A stretch of 33,611 bases of DNA from Candidatus Saccharimonadota bacterium (GCA_017421325.1 JAFOJO010000010.1:1-33611), one strand, 5' to 3'. Shown: positions 22,360 through 30,521, counted from the first letter of the stretch. Program-made: numbers and translations. The notes: generated from the letters alone by a model not told the origin.

Positions 22360-22806
22360 TTAGTTTAACATTACCACTTCTTTAGCGGTTGGTAGACTAT
22401 CTAGATTTTTAACTTTGAGTTTCTTTTCGGTGCGGGCGGTGAGCTTAAGGTCTGCTACCATACCATCTACATTGCCCATTGCAATAATTAGTTTAGGCTC
22501 AATTTCGCGAATAGCGCGCACAGATGAAGTGCAAAGGATATCGGCTACAATATCGTCTAGGTTTTCCTCAATGCCACCGATAATGCCAGTATGGACACCG
22601 CCGATTTCTACGTCGTAGATAGTTTTACCGCTTTCGGTAGCAATGCCACGAATAGTGGCGTCGCCAATTTCAAATTCACCAGGGCCGGCAATCTTGCCAA
22701 CGGCTAGGCCGGCGTCAATTACGGCATCGGCGATATTAAATTTGATGGTAGTCTTTTTGGTGATAAAGGTGATCTCGTCTGGGGATTTGCTTTCGATTTC
22801 AAACAT
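22360..22806 (-). CDS. Degenerate metallo-beta-lactamase-fold protein (UlaG-like C-terminal part)
   Basis: This 148-residue protein follows the layout of CPR MBL-fold hydrolases: a strand pair, GPGEFEIGDATIRGI, TIYDVEIGGVHTGIIGGI, then IREIEPKLIIAMGN. In active relatives these positions typically read PGEYE, a His/Asp-containing HLGD turn, and a His after IEPK. Here the metal ligands and the N-terminal HxHxDH are absent, so it is probably a non-catalytic scaffold or binding protein. AGGAGAG precedes ATG. It lies in the thrS-miaA operon between the wHTH protein and the M50 protease. The family call rests on pattern similarity only. Confidence 0.6.
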   Translation of the reverse strand: MFEIESKSPDEITFITKKTTIKFNIADAVIDAGLAVGKIAGPGEFEIGDATIRGIATESGKTIYDVEIGGVHTGIIGGIEENLDDIVADILCTSSVRAIREIEPKLIIAMGNVDGMVADLKLTARTEKKLKVKNLDSLPTAKEVVMLN

Positions 22807-22815
22807 TTTGCTCTC

Positions 22816-23421
22816 CTATGATTTAATTAATTTTTCTGGGTCAATAATTTCGGAAATTTCCATTTCAAAAATTTCCATCACGAAACGGTCGTGCACACTT
22901 TTGCGGTAGGTAAAATCATCTGGTGACATAATTACGTAGTTGAGGGGTTTGCCCTGCCTTTTTTCTATCACTTCGGCCCAGCGGGCAAGTTTTTTAGTTT
23001 TATCGTTGCCGATAATTAGAAGATCTACGCCGTCTTGGCCAGGTAAACGGTTGGTTACGACTAGGCCTTTTAGATAATTCTTAACCGGGCGACAATAATC
23101 TTCCCAAGTATTTTCTTTAATGTCTTTTTCGCGAGTTGTATCAATTTTTTTCGAAAAAATATCAATCATGGGGCGATAGTAGGGGTGTTTATTGTTAGCC
23201 GAGTAATAAACTTTGTTGTCGAAAGTCTCGTTTTTAATAATACCAATGCTTTCGAGATTTAATAATTCCCTGCGGACAGAGTTGATTTGCTCGTCTATCA
23301 CCCTGGTCATTTCTCGAACATAAAAACTTTTTTCGGGATTTTCAAAAAATAGGCGCAAGAGTTTAGCACGAGTTTTGGAACCGAATAATTTTTCTGTTGG
23401 CGTGTTAGTTTCTTTGCTCAT
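22816..23421 (-). CDS. Winged-helix regulator with nucleotidyltransferase-like C-terminal domain
   Basis: A 201-residue protein. Residues about 10-85 form a winged helix-turn-helix (KLFGSKTRAKLLRLFFENPEKSFYVREMTR, with a recognition helix in QINSVRRELLNLESIGII and a basic wing). Residues about 105-190 resemble minimal nucleotidyltransferase folds (GVDLLIIGND, YVIMSPDDFTYRK), although a clear GSxxxxxxSDxD active site is missing. ArsR-like proteins with this layout occur in archaea and CPR. The gene overlaps the end of miaA by 17 bp, so it is translationally coupled. A regulatory role in this operon is inference. Confidence 0.7.
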   Translation of the reverse strand: MSKETNTPTEKLFGSKTRAKLLRLFFENPEKSFYVREMTRVIDEQINSVRRELLNLESIGIIKNETFDNKVYYSANNKHPYYRPMIDIFSKKIDTTREKDIKENTWEDYCRPVKNYLKGLVVTNRLPGQDGVDLLIIGNDKTKKLARWAEVIEKRQGKPLNYVIMSPDDFTYRKSVHDRFVMEIFEMEISEIIDPEKLIKS

Positions 23422-24259
23422 TATGTATATATTTTAGCACATATGGATAAATTTCTTCAAGCTCCAGCCAAATTATTTGTTTATTGCGTTTAAACCACGT
23501 CATTTGGCGCTTTGCCAGATGCCAATCTTCATAAAAACTTTGTTCTTTGGCTTCGTCTAAAGTGAGTTCGTGGTTAAGATATTTCCACGCATACTCATAA
23601 ATGTTGCTTTTCATAGCGCCACTGCCCCAGCCATATTTTTTGACTAAGGCTTTGGTTTCTTTATAAAGTGCGGGGCAGAACATTTGGTTGATACGCTCAC
23701 GCAAACGAGCGCGCAATATCTCTGTTTCCCATTTGATGCCAATGAGCAGATAATTGCCTTTGACCTCTGTTCTGTCTGAACAACTTTTTTGTTCAAAGTC
23801 GCCAATTTTGGCGCCGGTGGGACCTTTGAAGTGATAATCGTAAATTAGTGCGTCGATATATAAACCAGTGCCGCCGGCAGTGATAGGAATTTTGCCACGC
23901 GCTTTGATGTCTTTGATTTTTGCCTCGGTATAGGCTTTCCAGTCTGCTACAGTAAAGCGTTCGCCTGGTTTTACTAGGTCTAAGCCGTAGTGCGGGATGC
24001 CATCCATTTCTGCCTTAGTGGGCTTAGCCGTACCAATGTCCATATCTTTATATATCGCGCGAGAGTCGGCAGAGATAATCTCGCCACCGGTAGCTTTGGC
24101 GATTTTGATAGAAACACCAGTTTTACCAGAGCCCGTAGGGCCCAGGATTACAATAGCATCGACGTCTCGACGGGTCCTGCCGGCTTTTCCTCCCCCAAAA
24201 TTTTGCTTCGCAAACATTTTGGGGGTCCCCCTCCAGCCGTCACCCGTCGATGTAGACAC
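23405..24259 (-). CDS. miaA: tRNA dimethylallyltransferase MiaA with repeat-encoded N-terminus
   Basis: MiaA attaches a dimethylallyl group to A37 of tRNAs reading UNN codons. Motifs are the P-loop GPTGSGKT (40-47), DSRAIYKDMDIGTAKP (the substrate-binding DSxQxYxxxxIGTAKP form), AGGTGLYIDAL and AKRQMTWFKRN. The start is GTG 24259, overlapping the thrS stop as TAGTG, so it is coupled. Codons 4-31 lie exactly within an 84-bp palindromic repeat (24250-24167). Without it the N-terminus would read MSTDVDAIVILGPTGSGKT, a normal MiaA start. The enzyme therefore carries 28 foreign residues, Gly- and Arg-rich. ATG 24217 inside the repeat is another possible start. At 284 aa it is otherwise slightly short. 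Confidence 0.92.
   Translation of the reverse strand: MSTSTGDGWRGTPKMFAKQNFGGGKAGRTRRDVDAIVILGPTGSGKTGVSIKIAKATGGEIISADSRAIYKDMDIGTAKPTKAEMDGIPHYGLDLVKPGERFTVADWKAYTEAKIKDIKARGKIPITAGGTGLYIDALIYDYHFKGPTGAKIGDFEQKSCSDRTEVKGNYLLIGIKWETEILRARLRERINQMFCPALYKETKALVKKYGWGSGAMKSNIYEYAWKYLNHELTLDEAKEQSFYEDWHLAKRQMTWFKRNKQIIWLELEEIYPYVLKYIHNEQRN
24167..24250. repeat. GC-rich palindromic repeat, copy 3, inserted in miaA (84 bp)
   Basis: Outer arms TCGACGGGT (24167-24175) and ACCCGTCGA (24242-24250). The inner hairpin is CCCCCAAAAT/ATTTTGGGGG around TTTG-CTTCG-CAAA. The left end GGGTCCTG and the C5/G5 core match other copies. The length is a multiple of three and the frame stays open in the miaA direction. 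Confidence 0.75.
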
Positions 24260-25998
24260 TATTTTGATCCCTTTAAAAACTCTGCCAATTTATCTAGCTC
24301 TATCTTTTCTTCCCTATCACGCAAGCGTACAGAGACCATATTACTCTCGACGTCTTTCGGGCCAACAATGATTACGCAAGGGATTTTCATACTGGTAGCG
24401 CGGCGGATTTTCTTGCCGAGCGAATCAGCAGAATTGTCTACCGTGTAGCGCAATTTATTGTGCGGGAGAGGGTCGCTTAGCTCCACCTTATCTAATACAT
24501 CGGTGATTTTACCGACATAATCCGCAACTTGGTCGTTTACCGTGAGAATGCGGACGTTTTCTGGGGCGCACCACATTGGTAGCCAACCAGCAGTATGTTC
24601 GAGATATACACTCATAAAGCGTTCAATTGAGCCAATCAAGGCACAGTGGATCATAATCGGGGTCTTTTTAGAGCCGTCAGCATCAGTGTATTCTAGGTGG
24701 AAGCGGGCTGGCATAGCGTAGTCTAGCTGCACGGTAGCGAGCTGCCATTCGCGGCCTAGGGCGTCTACCGCCATAAAGTCCATCTTGGGGCCATACATAG
24801 CGGCTTCGCCTTCGCCAATGAAATAATCCATCTCAAACTTGTCGGCCATCTCTTTAATAGCGCTCTGGGCCTTCTCCCACATTTCTGGCGTACCAATGTA
24901 ACCATCGCCGTCATCGCGGAAAGAGAGGCGAAGCTTCAACTTCATGTCAATCTTTTTGTATAAATCTTTAGCCGAAGCGATAAGTTCGCCGAAGATATCA
25001 CCGACTTGGTCTTCAGTACAGAAAACGTGCGAATCGTCTTGCGTAATGGCACGTACACGAGAAAGGCCGCCTAGCTCGCCTTTGCGCTCGTCACGGTAAA
25101 CCATAGTGGTTTCTAGGTATTTAATTGGTAAATCTTTGTAGGAACGCGGGCTGCTAGCGAAAATTTGCGAATGATGCGGGCAAGATACCGGCTTAATAGC
25201 TAGGTGGTCGCCACTTTCCTGGGAGACAAATTGTAGCATTTCGGGGAATTTTTCGTAATGGCCAGAAGTTTTGTACAAATCTACATTGGCGATATGCGGA
25301 ATGCAAACTTTTTTATAACCATTATCTAGGCGGTAGCTTTGAGTAAATTCGTTAAGCAGGTCGCGCAAAACTGTGCCACGCGGAGTAAATAGTGGCAAGC
25401 CGGAGCCAACTAAGTCGGAAAAACAGAATAAATCTAGCTCTTTGCCGAGCCTGCGGTGGTCGCGAGCTTTGGCTTCTTCTTGACGTTTTAAGTAATCTTG
25501 CAATTCTTCTTCGGTAGGAAAAGCTACGCCGTAAATGCGGGTGAGCATTTCCCTTTTCTCGTCGCCCCGCCAGTAGGCACCGGCGATACGGACAAGTTTA
25601 AAAGCGCCAAGCTTGGAAGTATTTTCTACGTGTGGGCCCTTGCAAAGATCAGTAAAAATGTTACCCAGGTCGTAGAAAGAGATTTCAGAGTCGTCTGGTA
25701 AATCTTCAATTAGCTCGATTTTATAAGTCTGATTATTTTCGTGCGCCCAATTTAAAGCTTCGTCTTTCGAAACTACGCGCTTAGTCATGGGGAGTTTACG
25801 GGCAATAATGCCGCGCATTTTCTTCTCTATTTTAGGTAAATCAGTATCAGAAATCTTAGTCTTACCAAAATCTATGTCATAATAAAAACCATTTTCGATA
25901 GCTGGACCAATGCCAAATGTTGTAGTAGGATAAAGCTCCTGTACCGCGGCGGCAAGCACGTGGCTTAGGGTGTGTCTCATTTTTTCTGCATTTTCCAT
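24259..25998 (-). CDS. thrS: Threonyl-tRNA synthetase lacking the TGS domain
   Basis: ThrRS (579 aa, against about 640 in E. coli) charges tRNA-Thr. It begins directly at the editing-domain side (MRHTLSHVLAAAVQELYP), so the ~60-residue N-terminal TGS domain is absent. The class II core is complete. CPHH holds the zinc Cys. Motif 2 is YRDERKGELGGLSRVRAITQDDSH. The third zinc His lies in HCALIGSIERF (motif 3). The anticodon-binding domain is the last ~100 residues. AAAGGATAAGG precedes ATG; TATAAT is at 26033-26028. It leads the operon thrS-miaA-wHTH-MBL-like-M50. Confidence 0.95.
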   Translation of the reverse strand: MENAEKMRHTLSHVLAAAVQELYPTTTFGIGPAIENGFYYDIDFGKTKISDTDLPKIEKKMRGIIARKLPMTKRVVSKDEALNWAHENNQTYKIELIEDLPDDSEISFYDLGNIFTDLCKGPHVENTSKLGAFKLVRIAGAYWRGDEKREMLTRIYGVAFPTEEELQDYLKRQEEAKARDHRRLGKELDLFCFSDLVGSGLPLFTPRGTVLRDLLNEFTQSYRLDNGYKKVCIPHIANVDLYKTSGHYEKFPEMLQFVSQESGDHLAIKPVSCPHHSQIFASSPRSYKDLPIKYLETTMVYRDERKGELGGLSRVRAITQDDSHVFCTEDQVGDIFGELIASAKDLYKKIDMKLKLRLSFRDDGDGYIGTPEMWEKAQSAIKEMADKFEMDYFIGEGEAAMYGPKMDFMAVDALGREWQLATVQLDYAMPARFHLEYTDADGSKKTPIMIHCALIGSIERFMSVYLEHTAGWLPMWCAPENVRILTVNDQVADYVGKITDVLDKVELSDPLPHNKLRYTVDNSADSLGKKIRRATSMKIPCVIIVGPKDVESNMVSVRLRDREEKIELDKLAEFLKGSK

Positions 25999-26027
25999 GC
26001 CTTATCCTTTCTTTAAATTACTAATCT

Positions 26028-26033
26028 ATTATA
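26028..26033 (-). promoter_or_regulatory. -10 element of the thrS operon
   Basis: TATAAT on the minus strand, about 30 bp before thrS and just after the AEC gene's stop codon at 26036. Confidence 0.5.
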
Positions 26034-26035
26034 AT

Positions 26036-26971
26036 TTATAGAGAGGAAAAATTCAATAGCAGTATCATGATAGGCAAAGTAGCTACTGATAGTATAGTAG
26101 AAATAGTAACTAGTTCAGAGGCTTCGATATTATTGCCGCCATATTTAGTGGCAAAGAGGCCAAGAGAGGTGGCGGTAGGCAAAGCTTGAATCAGTGTGCA
26201 GACACTAATAACTTCTACCGGGAATTTGAGCAAAGTTAACAAGAGAAAAGTAGCCACCGGCCCGACAATCAGCTGAATGAGAGCGGTGATGATAAGGCGC
26301 CATTTTTTGGCGATAGATTTGAAATCGGCGCGTGAAAGCATAAAACCAATACAGATAACAGACAAAGGCGTAGTGGCATTACCGACAAACCCTACAGCAT
26401 CGGTGATAAAACTTGGAAGATGGATACCCGAAAGAAATAGTACCATTCCCAAAAGCACCGCTATAATATTAGGGTTAGTGACTACGCTTTTTAAAAGTTT
26501 AACCGAAATTTTGTGCTCAAATAGCCAAATACCATAAGAAAAGAGCGCAATATTAAACGCAATAATAAATCCACAGTAAGCAATCACGCCAGTGGGGCCA
26601 AAAGTATTAGCCACAATGGGGTAGCCTAGAAAAGTGGCGTTGTTGAAAATTAAAGCAAACTGGGATTCGTAGCGCAGACCGCCCTTAAACCAATACTTGT
26701 TAAAAATTAGTTTGGAAAGAATAATCACCAGTAGCATCACTAAAATACCACCTACCAAGCCAGCAAAGAATAGATTAAGCGATGCTTCACTATATTCGGC
26801 CGGAAAGGCCACGAAGAGTGAAGCAGGCATAAATACGGTAAGTAGAAGATTGGTGAGTTCTTTATTAGTCTCGGTGCTGATGAGCTTTTTCTTACCCAAG
26901 AAAAAGCCTAGAATAATAATTAGCCCAATAGCGCCAAGCCGAGAATAAAATTCAGATAGTTCAGTCTGCAT
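26036..26971 (-). CDS. AEC (auxin efflux carrier) family transporter
   Basis: A 311-residue membrane protein with about ten hydrophobic helices in the 5+5 arrangement of the AEC/bile-acid superfamily. Signature segments are LLLTVFMPASLFVAF in the first repeat and FNNATFLGYPIV near residue 115. LIQALPTATSLGLFA occurs in the second repeat, and GFMLSRADFKSIAKKWR marks the central loop region. Bacterial members export or take up small carboxylates such as malate, or act as amino-acid carriers; the substrate cannot be told here. A TACAAT -10 with TGT extension (26986-26978) leaves 6 nt before ATG, so it is probably leaderless. Confidence 0.88.
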   Translation of the reverse strand: MQTELSEFYSRLGAIGLIIILGFFLGKKKLISTETNKELTNLLLTVFMPASLFVAFPAEYSEASLNLFFAGLVGGILVMLLVIILSKLIFNKYWFKGGLRYESQFALIFNNATFLGYPIVANTFGPTGVIAYCGFIIAFNIALFSYGIWLFEHKISVKLLKSVVTNPNIIAVLLGMVLFLSGIHLPSFITDAVGFVGNATTPLSVICIGFMLSRADFKSIAKKWRLIITALIQLIVGPVATFLLLTLLKFPVEVISVCTLIQALPTATSLGLFATKYGGNNIEASELVTISTILSVATLPIMILLLNFSSL

Positions 26972-26977
26972 AAGTTT

Positions 26978-26986
26978 ATTGTAACA
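26978..26986 (-). promoter_or_regulatory. Extended -10 promoter of the AEC gene (leaderless)
   Basis: TGT-TACAAT on the minus strand, 6 nt before ATG 26971, squeezed into the 24-bp gap after the racemase-like gene. Confidence 0.55.
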
Positions 26987-26995
26987 TACTTGGAG

Positions 26996-27661
26996 CTAAG
27001 ATTTTTTCTTGCCGGTGCCACCACGAAGCTCCAGAGCTTTACAGATTTTACGAAAAGCATTCTCAAAACCGTCATAAATTTTGAGATTGCCACCAAAACA
27101 GATGCGAAGTTCTGGCTTAAGGTCATTGAAGTGCGAACAGGCCAAAATGACATTTTTTGGATAAAGCTGCTCCCGGCTGGAAAAAGATTGGAACGTATTG
27201 TTGATTTCGCTGATCGCAAGCTCACCACTATCTATTTTGGCGGGCCAATTATCCAGAACTAGAGTTTTAGTTTTACATTTAAGGCGGAAAAGATAGTTGT
27301 GATAATTGATGGTTTTTGCGACGGCCTTAGTGGTGAGGATGAGAGTGTCGCGCTCGCTAAAATGATTTGGCTGCTCAAAATCTAATCCTAAGAATTTTTG
27401 CGTTTGATATTTGCGCTTAAAATATTTGAGGCTGGTAATAGTAATGAGATGATTAGCAAAAATAATTAAATCTACCCTGCCGATGTATGGTCTAATCGCC
27501 GCTTCAGCAAGTTTACGTGCTTCTCTGTATTTGGCATTGATTTTGTCGGCATTGCGCCAATCTATCACTCTAATAATCTTAATGACCGGCAGATTTTCTT
27601 GTAAATAATCTGCAAATAATTCCCCGCCGTAGCCACTATCAAAGACTACTACTTTTAACAT
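26996..27661 (-). CDS. Glutamate racemase-like protein missing one catalytic Cys
   Basis: A 221-residue protein of the Asp/Glu racemase fold. VVFDSGYGG (5-13) matches the MurI FDSGxGG opening and ACSHF (174-178) keeps the second catalytic Cys. The first catalytic CNTA motif reads ANHL (69-72), so that Cys is Ala. MurI supplies D-glutamate for peptidoglycan by a two-Cys mechanism; with one Cys it may be a one-sided enzyme, another racemase-fold lyase, or a pseudoenzyme. It is also shorter than MurI (about 260). The start is ATG 27661 with AAAGGAAA upstream; the longer frame lacks support. It is divergent from the FNT gene, with a palindrome between them. Confidence 0.7.
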   Translation of the reverse strand: MLKVVVFDSGYGGELFADYLQENLPVIKIIRVIDWRNADKINAKYREARKLAEAAIRPYIGRVDLIIFANHLITITSLKYFKRKYQTQKFLGLDFEQPNHFSERDTLILTTKAVAKTINYHNYLFRLKCKTKTLVLDNWPAKIDSGELAISEINNTFQSFSSREQLYPKNVILACSHFNDLKPELRICFGGNLKIYDGFENAFRKICKALELRGGTGKKKS

Positions 27662-27733
27662 TGGTTTCCTTTCTACCTCCGCTTGGGGCGATTTTAGCAT
27701 TTTTTATCTAGAATTAATTTTAAAATTTTAGAC

Positions 27734-27755
27734 TTATGCAACAAATGTTGCATAA
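27734..27755. promoter_or_regulatory. 22-bp perfect palindrome, operator candidate
   Basis: TTATGCAACA-AA-TGTTGCATAA sits in the divergent intergenic region between the racemase-like gene and the FNT gene, about 45 bp upstream of the FNT -10. A dimeric repressor or activator site fits. There is no U-tract, so a terminator is less likely. Confidence 0.5.
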
Positions 27756-27828
27756 CTTTAGTTTTTAAGATGCTTATGGTTTCATTTTAAGAAAACCTTT
27801 AGTATAATTGAGAAAAATTGGAGGTAAT

Positions 27829-28425
27829 ATGAAAAAATTTTGGCATTACATAGATTTAATGCGTTTGTCTATTGGAGCAAGTTTATTAATAGGGCTGGGG
27901 GATTTTGTGCTATTAAAAATGGGCGAGCCACTAGGGCCGTTTTTGTTTGCTTTTGGGCTGCTAGGGGTATGTGTGCTGGGGCTGAATCTTTTTACTGGTA
28001 AGTGCGGGTTTTTGGTAGAAGATGGGATAACAATCTTGGATTTAGTGTTGATTTTGCTTTTTAATCTGGTATTTGGCTATGCAATAGGAGTGATATTTAG
28101 CCTGTTTGACGCGGCAATTGTAGGGGCGGCAGAGGCAAAAGTAGCGACCTGGAGTATGAGCTTGGAATTTTTCTTAAAATCTGTAATGTGTGGAGTGATA
28201 ATGTATTTAGCGGTAGAATTATATCGAAGAGGCACGAAACTAGGGATTTTGCTAGGTGTGCCGCTATTTATCTTTTGCGGATTTCAGCACTCTATCGCGA
28301 ATGTGATCACGATGGGCGTGGCGGTGGAATTTAGCTGGACAATTTTGTTATGCGCAGCGGGCAACTTTGCAGGGGCGATTGCGGCTTGGGGGTTGTGCAG
28401 AAAAAGGGTTGAGCAAAAAAATTAA
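27829..28425 (+). CDS. Formate/nitrite transporter (FNT) family channel, short form
   Basis: A 198-residue protein with six hydrophobic helices. GLNLFTGKCGF corresponds to the FNT LFT loop motif and CGFQHSIANV to the second repeat's GFEH-x-IAN motif with the central His. FNT proteins are pentameric channels for formate, nitrite, hydrosulfide, lactate or acetate. This copy is much shorter than FocA (about 285), mostly through short termini and loops. GGAGGTAAT precedes ATG 27829 and TATAAT lies about 25 bp upstream. In a fermentative CPR cell, export of an acid end product is plausible (inference). Confidence 0.85.
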   Translation: MKKFWHYIDLMRLSIGASLLIGLGDFVLLKMGEPLGPFLFAFGLLGVCVLGLNLFTGKCGFLVEDGITILDLVLILLFNLVFGYAIGVIFSLFDAAIVGAAEAKVATWSMSLEFFLKSVMCGVIMYLAVELYRRGTKLGILLGVPLFIFCGFQHSIANVITMGVAVEFSWTILLCAAGNFAGAIAAWGLCRKRVEQKN

Positions 28426-28450
28426 ACCCTTTTGGGGTTTACTTTTTTAT
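28423..28450. terminator. Bidirectional terminator between FNT gene and tRNA-Val
   Basis: AAACCC-TTTTG-GGGTTT is followed by ACTTTTTT on the plus strand and AATTTTTTT on the minus strand. It overlaps the FNT stop codon and ends both convergent units. Confidence 0.85.
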
Positions 28451-28452
28451 TC

Positions 28453-28529
28453 TGGTGGGTTGTGAGGGGCTCGAACCCCCGACCTTCTCGGTGTAAACGA
28501 GACGCTCTAGCCAACTGAGCTAACAACCC
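28453..28529 (-). tRNA. tRNA-Val (anticodon UAC)
   Basis: The acceptor GGGTTGT (28529-28523) pairs with ACAACCC, and CCA is encoded. The D-arm is GCTC-AGTTGGCTA-GAGC. The anticodon arm TCTCG-TTTACAC-CGAGA gives TAC. The T-arm is GGGGG-TTCGAGC-CCC. An extended -10 TGA-TATAAT (28546-28538) lies 8 nt upstream. Confidence 0.95.
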
Positions 28530-28580
28530 GTGAGGGTATTATATCATAATATTATCAAAAATACTAGCCTGAATTCAGGA

Positions 28581-30362
28581 TTAGCGCGCTACGCAGCGCA
28601 CCGACCTCCCGTCATATCTGTAGCCGCTACTGGCTGGGTAGATACCACCAACACCATTAAAGACCAGGTAGTAAGCGGCGGTACCGTTGTTAACCGTACT
28701 AGACCAGTAGTAGCCGGCAATGCCGGAATTGGGCAGGGTACCGCCACTGGTAACGCCAGATCGCACAAAATAGTAGGGATTTGAACGCATTTCATTAAAG
28801 CTGGTAACTCCATTATAATAGCCTACAGAGTTATTGCTATTGGATAAAGCTGCAGTAATGCCAGAATAGAATAGCATCCTACCGAACTCATTATTGACAT
28901 TGTCTGTATGTGAGGCGTTTGGCAATCTCCAGCCTTTAGGGCATATAGAGTTAGCGGCAATGGTTCCGGCAGTACTTATATTGGTAGAGTTATTAGAAGC
29001 GATGGCGGCAGTCCAGTTGTAGTAGTTACCAGCAAAGTAACGTTCACATTCGGCTTCGGCAGGATATGCATCAGTGCAGGCTTTCAAGGAAGTGTATCTT
29101 GTGTCGTTATCGGTAGTATTAGAGGTATAGTAATAGGTGCCGCCACCTTCTGCTGAATATGGTGTAGTATGGCCAGTATTATTAGTTGGCCAAGCTGGAG
29201 AAACAGTAGGATTGTTGGTGTTGTTTGGATATGTAATATTGGTATTAGCGGTAATAGCAGTAGATACTGGATTCCAAGTCCAGACACCGTTGTTTTCAGT
29301 ATAACCATTAGTGTAGATACCGCTACCAGATGCAGTGGTGCTGATATCTGTATTCTCTGATGTTAATGCTGTCACGCCAGTACCACCTATGTCTAGATCT
29401 AGGTTGCTGGTCATCCAACATTTACCGGATCCACCGTCAGCTAGTTTAGCCACCCAGTAGAGTTTGCGGTCTCTAACATCTATAAGCTGGGTAGCAGTGT
29501 CCTTACCAGTCCTGGTGACAGAATTACAAATATCTGTAGTCATATCTTGCATAGCATAATAATAATTGCCATCTGTGCCTAAGTGAGATTTTTGTTTACC
29601 ATTCAGGGCAAAGGCAGCATCTATATCATTAATAGTACTAGGTGCATTAGTATTGGGATGAGTTAGGATGTATTTTACCTTGCCATTGTAGGTGCCAGCA
29701 GGCTGGGCACTTGATGCATAAATGTCGTAAGTAGTAGTGAAGTAAGAGCCAGTTATGTCTAAATCTGCATTTGGGTTCATATTAGTACCCGAAGCTCTAG
29801 AAGCTACCATAGTATATGTACTTGGTACTACATTATAATTGTTGTAGCCATTATTGGTAGTGGGTGGCGTACGTTCACTCTCAGACCCAGTACCAGTACC
29901 AGCAGTTAGTTTCATCCCCCAAGAAGAGATGGTACTGCCGCTACTATATACTCCAGTCTTAATGTTATAATCACTACTTAGACCATTTACTACTAAGTCT
30001 GTATTGCCATCTATATTATTACTGCTACCTATAGCATAGATATTATAGCCATTATTGTCATTACAGAATACTCCTACTTTAGTAGCGCCAATATTCTCTC
30101 TATGTAAACCACTACCTTCTAAAGTAATAGTATGTGGAGTTAATTCTATATTACTAAGCGTACAAGAAACATTAAGAGTGAGAGTGATATTATCTAACTT
30201 AGTGATATCGCTAGAGACATTACCTTCTGCAGAACTGCGAGAAGTCCCAAAACCAAGGATGAGGGCAGAGAGAACAAGAAGTGGCGTAGAGACTAGGAGG
30301 ATATTACGGAAAGCGTGATAGAAGAATTCTGTATAGCTATTTGTTTTATTTACTTTGCCCAT
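28581..30362 (-). CDS. FISUMP-domain surface protein 2
   Basis: A 593-residue paralogue of the protein at 2144-3718. The N-terminus repeats the pattern SYTEFFYHAFRN followed by a hydrophobic helix (ILLVSTPLLVLSALILGFG). The beta-rich domain ends TTTYDIYASSAQPAGTYNGK, and the C-terminal FISUMP part has CWMTSNLDLDIGG, CPKGWRLPNAS, YYWSST and a terminal SVRCVAR. It is about 70 residues longer, mainly in Thr/Asn-rich loops. The start is ATG 30362, supported by AGAGAGGT 6 nt upstream; the open frame to 30491 is leader and repeat. It shares a leader RNA with paralogue 1, so the gene and its control region were probably duplicated together. Confidence 0.85.
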   Translation of the reverse strand: MGKVNKTNSYTEFFYHAFRNILLVSTPLLVLSALILGFGTSRSSAEGNVSSDITKLDNITLTLNVSCTLSNIELTPHTITLEGSGLHRENIGATKVGVFCNDNNGYNIYAIGSSNNIDGNTDLVVNGLSSDYNIKTGVYSSGSTISSWGMKLTAGTGTGSESERTPPTTNNGYNNYNVVPSTYTMVASRASGTNMNPNADLDITGSYFTTTYDIYASSAQPAGTYNGKVKYILTHPNTNAPSTINDIDAAFALNGKQKSHLGTDGNYYYAMQDMTTDICNSVTRTGKDTATQLIDVRDRKLYWVAKLADGGSGKCWMTSNLDLDIGGTGVTALTSENTDISTTASGSGIYTNGYTENNGVWTWNPVSTAITANTNITYPNNTNNPTVSPAWPTNNTGHTTPYSAEGGGTYYYTSNTTDNDTRYTSLKACTDAYPAEAECERYFAGNYYNWTAAIASNNSTNISTAGTIAANSICPKGWRLPNASHTDNVNNEFGRMLFYSGITAALSNSNNSVGYYNGVTSFNEMRSNPYYFVRSGVTSGGTLPNSGIAGYYWSSTVNNGTAAYYLVFNGVGGIYPASSGYRYDGRSVRCVAR

Positions 30363-30391
30363 TCGATTACCTCTCTTATGATTTATTATTC

Positions 30392-30478
30392 CTAGCGGGT
30401 CCCGTCCTCGCATTTTCCCCCACCGTGCTAGGCTACCGCCTGCGCGCGTCGGGGGCCCCAAGCTCGGCCACCCGCTAG
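30392..30478. repeat. GC-rich palindromic repeat, copy 4, in the FISUMP-2 5' UTR (87 bp)
   Basis: Outer arms CTAGCGGGT (30392-30400) and ACCCGCTAG (30470-30478) with C5/G5 inner arms. It separates the leader RNA from the ribosome-binding site; the other FISUMP leader has no such element at this place, which suggests insertion. Confidence 0.7.
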
Positions 30479-30521
30479 TATTAGTGCTCATTGTGGTGCC
30501 ACTATATTAATGGGGATTAAC

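Noticed and set aside
30363-30491. N-terminal extension of FISUMP protein 2 from an upstream ATG
   Set aside because: The frame passes through the GC palindrome; the paralogue lacks it and AGAGAGGT precedes ATG 30362.
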